DNA from: an uncultured Methanoregula sp.
GTDB taxonomy: Archaea > Halobacteriota > Methanomicrobia > Methanomicrobiales > Methanospirillaceae
Assembly (NCBI RefSeq): GCF_963678795.1
Contig: NZ_OY787452.1
Coordinates: forward strand, 434,001-498,000
Direction: 5' to 3'
DNA length: 64,000 nt
Shown here: in pieces, positions 63,475 to 64,000 of the stretch
Layout of the letters: the number at the start of each line of letters is the position of its first letter
Numbering within the stretch: position 1 is the stretch's first letter
Made by a program: the position numbers and the translations under genes
The notes under the pieces: model-generated
The model's input: only the letters and a program-made list of their open reading frames with translations
Databases searched by the model: none
What the model was told of the DNA's origin: nothing

Positions 63475-64000
63475 CCCGGCCCGGATTGACCATGATACTG
63501 GTGAATCCGGGGTTGTCCGGGCCTGCAGTGCCCAGATTACCGGCTTTTTTGAAGATCCGGAAAAAACCATAGAAAAGGCGGATGTATTCATCCGCCACGC
63601 AGCACAATCCGGTGCATCGCTCATCTGTTTTCCGGAACAATTTGCTACCGGCTGGGATCCGGGATCGGATAAAAATACCGGTACCCTCTCAGGATTGATC
63701 GTATCTTCCCTGCAAAAATCCGCGCGGGACCATTCGATTGCAGTTCTCGGATCATTTCGCGAGATCGCGTCCCCGCGACCAAGAAATACAGCAGTTGTTA
63801 TCGGCAATGACGGCAGGATACTGGCAACGTACGCAAAGATACACCTGTTCTCCCCGGCAAAAGAAGATGTTGCATTTTCCCCGGGTTCTACTCTGGGAAT
63901 TTTTCAGTTGGGCCCCCTGACATGCGGCATTGCCATCTGTTATGACCTCCGCTTTCCCGAACTGTTCCGGATCTATGCACAAAAAGGCGTCCAAGCGATT
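63458..64000 (+). CDS. nitrilase-superfamily amidohydrolase (partial)
   Basis: 181 codons from ATG 63458, running off the right edge. The Glu-Lys-Cys triad is visible: E60 (LICFPEQF), K127 (YAKIHLF) and C161 (CYDLRFPEL). These C-N hydrolases act on omega-amides or nitriles; the exact substrate is not evident. Start is tentative, since the first 20 residues (MTPKNNPARIDHDTGESG) overlap the previous gene and the core begins at VVRACSAQI. Confidence 0.82.
   Translation, partial: MTPKNNPARIDHDTGESGVVRACSAQITGFFEDPEKTIEKADVFIRHAAQSGASLICFPEQFATGWDPGSDKNTGTLSGLIVSSLQKSARDHSIAVLGSFREIASPRPRNTAVVIGNDGRILATYAKIHLFSPAKEDVAFSPGSTLGIFQLGPLTCGIAICYDLRFPELFRIYAQKGVQAI

Overview
The window looks like a chromosomal segment of a methanogenic euryarchaeon, most likely of the order Methanomicrobiales (Methanoregula-like). 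This is an inference from gene content: archaeal GatD/GatE, aEF1A followed by uS10, eL8-eS28-eL24-NDK, CobZ, a fused hexulose-6-phosphate synthase/RraA-like protein, a DUF3821-type surface protein with a PGF-CTERM-like tail, CetZ, and PAS-rich histidine kinases. No rRNA, complete tRNA or CRISPR array was found.

Layout. 1-7.6 kb is core: gatE (partial), gatD, argH, an HTH regulator divergent from a nitrate/sulfonate-type ABC importer, and a uL16/L10e gene with an unusual Ala/Lys/Gly tail. 7.8-13.4 kb holds a two-gene PAS signalling operon, a META-domain lipoprotein and a hypothetical gene. 13.4-14.5 kb is very AT-rich and empty. 14.5-27.5 kb is accessory. It holds a tyrosine recombinase, an 8.7-kb provirus between two identical 21-bp repeats (15502 and 24199), a serine recombinase, a decayed IS5-like element, an excisionase-like HTH gene and a MITE-like insertion. 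27.5-35.1 kb has a conserved-looking set: DUF5806-like gene, mobB-like, glmM-like, a 1188-residue helical-repeat protein, acylphosphatase and a stand-alone cas1. 35.3-42.8 kb has two paaK-type ligases with an ACT protein, hps-rraA, a pilin-like LamG protein, a nitroreductase and the surface protein. 43-47 kb has a broken IS, guaAA, and cobT/cobZ/cobS. 47.4-51.1 kb has aEF1A, uS10 and a polytopic glycosyltransferase. 51.3-53.6 kb holds two insertion sequences. 53.8-61.2 kb has cetZ with a membrane-anchored partner and a glycoconjugate operon. 61.3-64 kb has ribosomal proteins, ndk, marC and a partial nitrilase-family gene.

The most interesting object is the provirus. It encodes a small FtsK/HerA-like P-loop ATPase (18037-18609), two consecutive small beta-rich proteins that could be capsid proteins, at least seven proteins with predicted membrane segments, a glycine-rich protein, a possible spike, and a ribbon-helix-helix-like regulator downstream of an elaborate palindromic operator array with an (AG)16 tract. 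This layout recalls tailless, membrane-containing viruses with two single-jelly-roll capsid proteins (Sphaerolipoviridae and relatives), but no protein could be searched here and an inovirus-like alternative is open. The element has no integrase inside its repeats; a Xer-like recombinase gene lies 35 bp outside the left repeat, and the repeat is itself a dif-like inverted repeat. A second notable object is the stand-alone Cas1, whose expected catalytic glutamate appears to be histidine.
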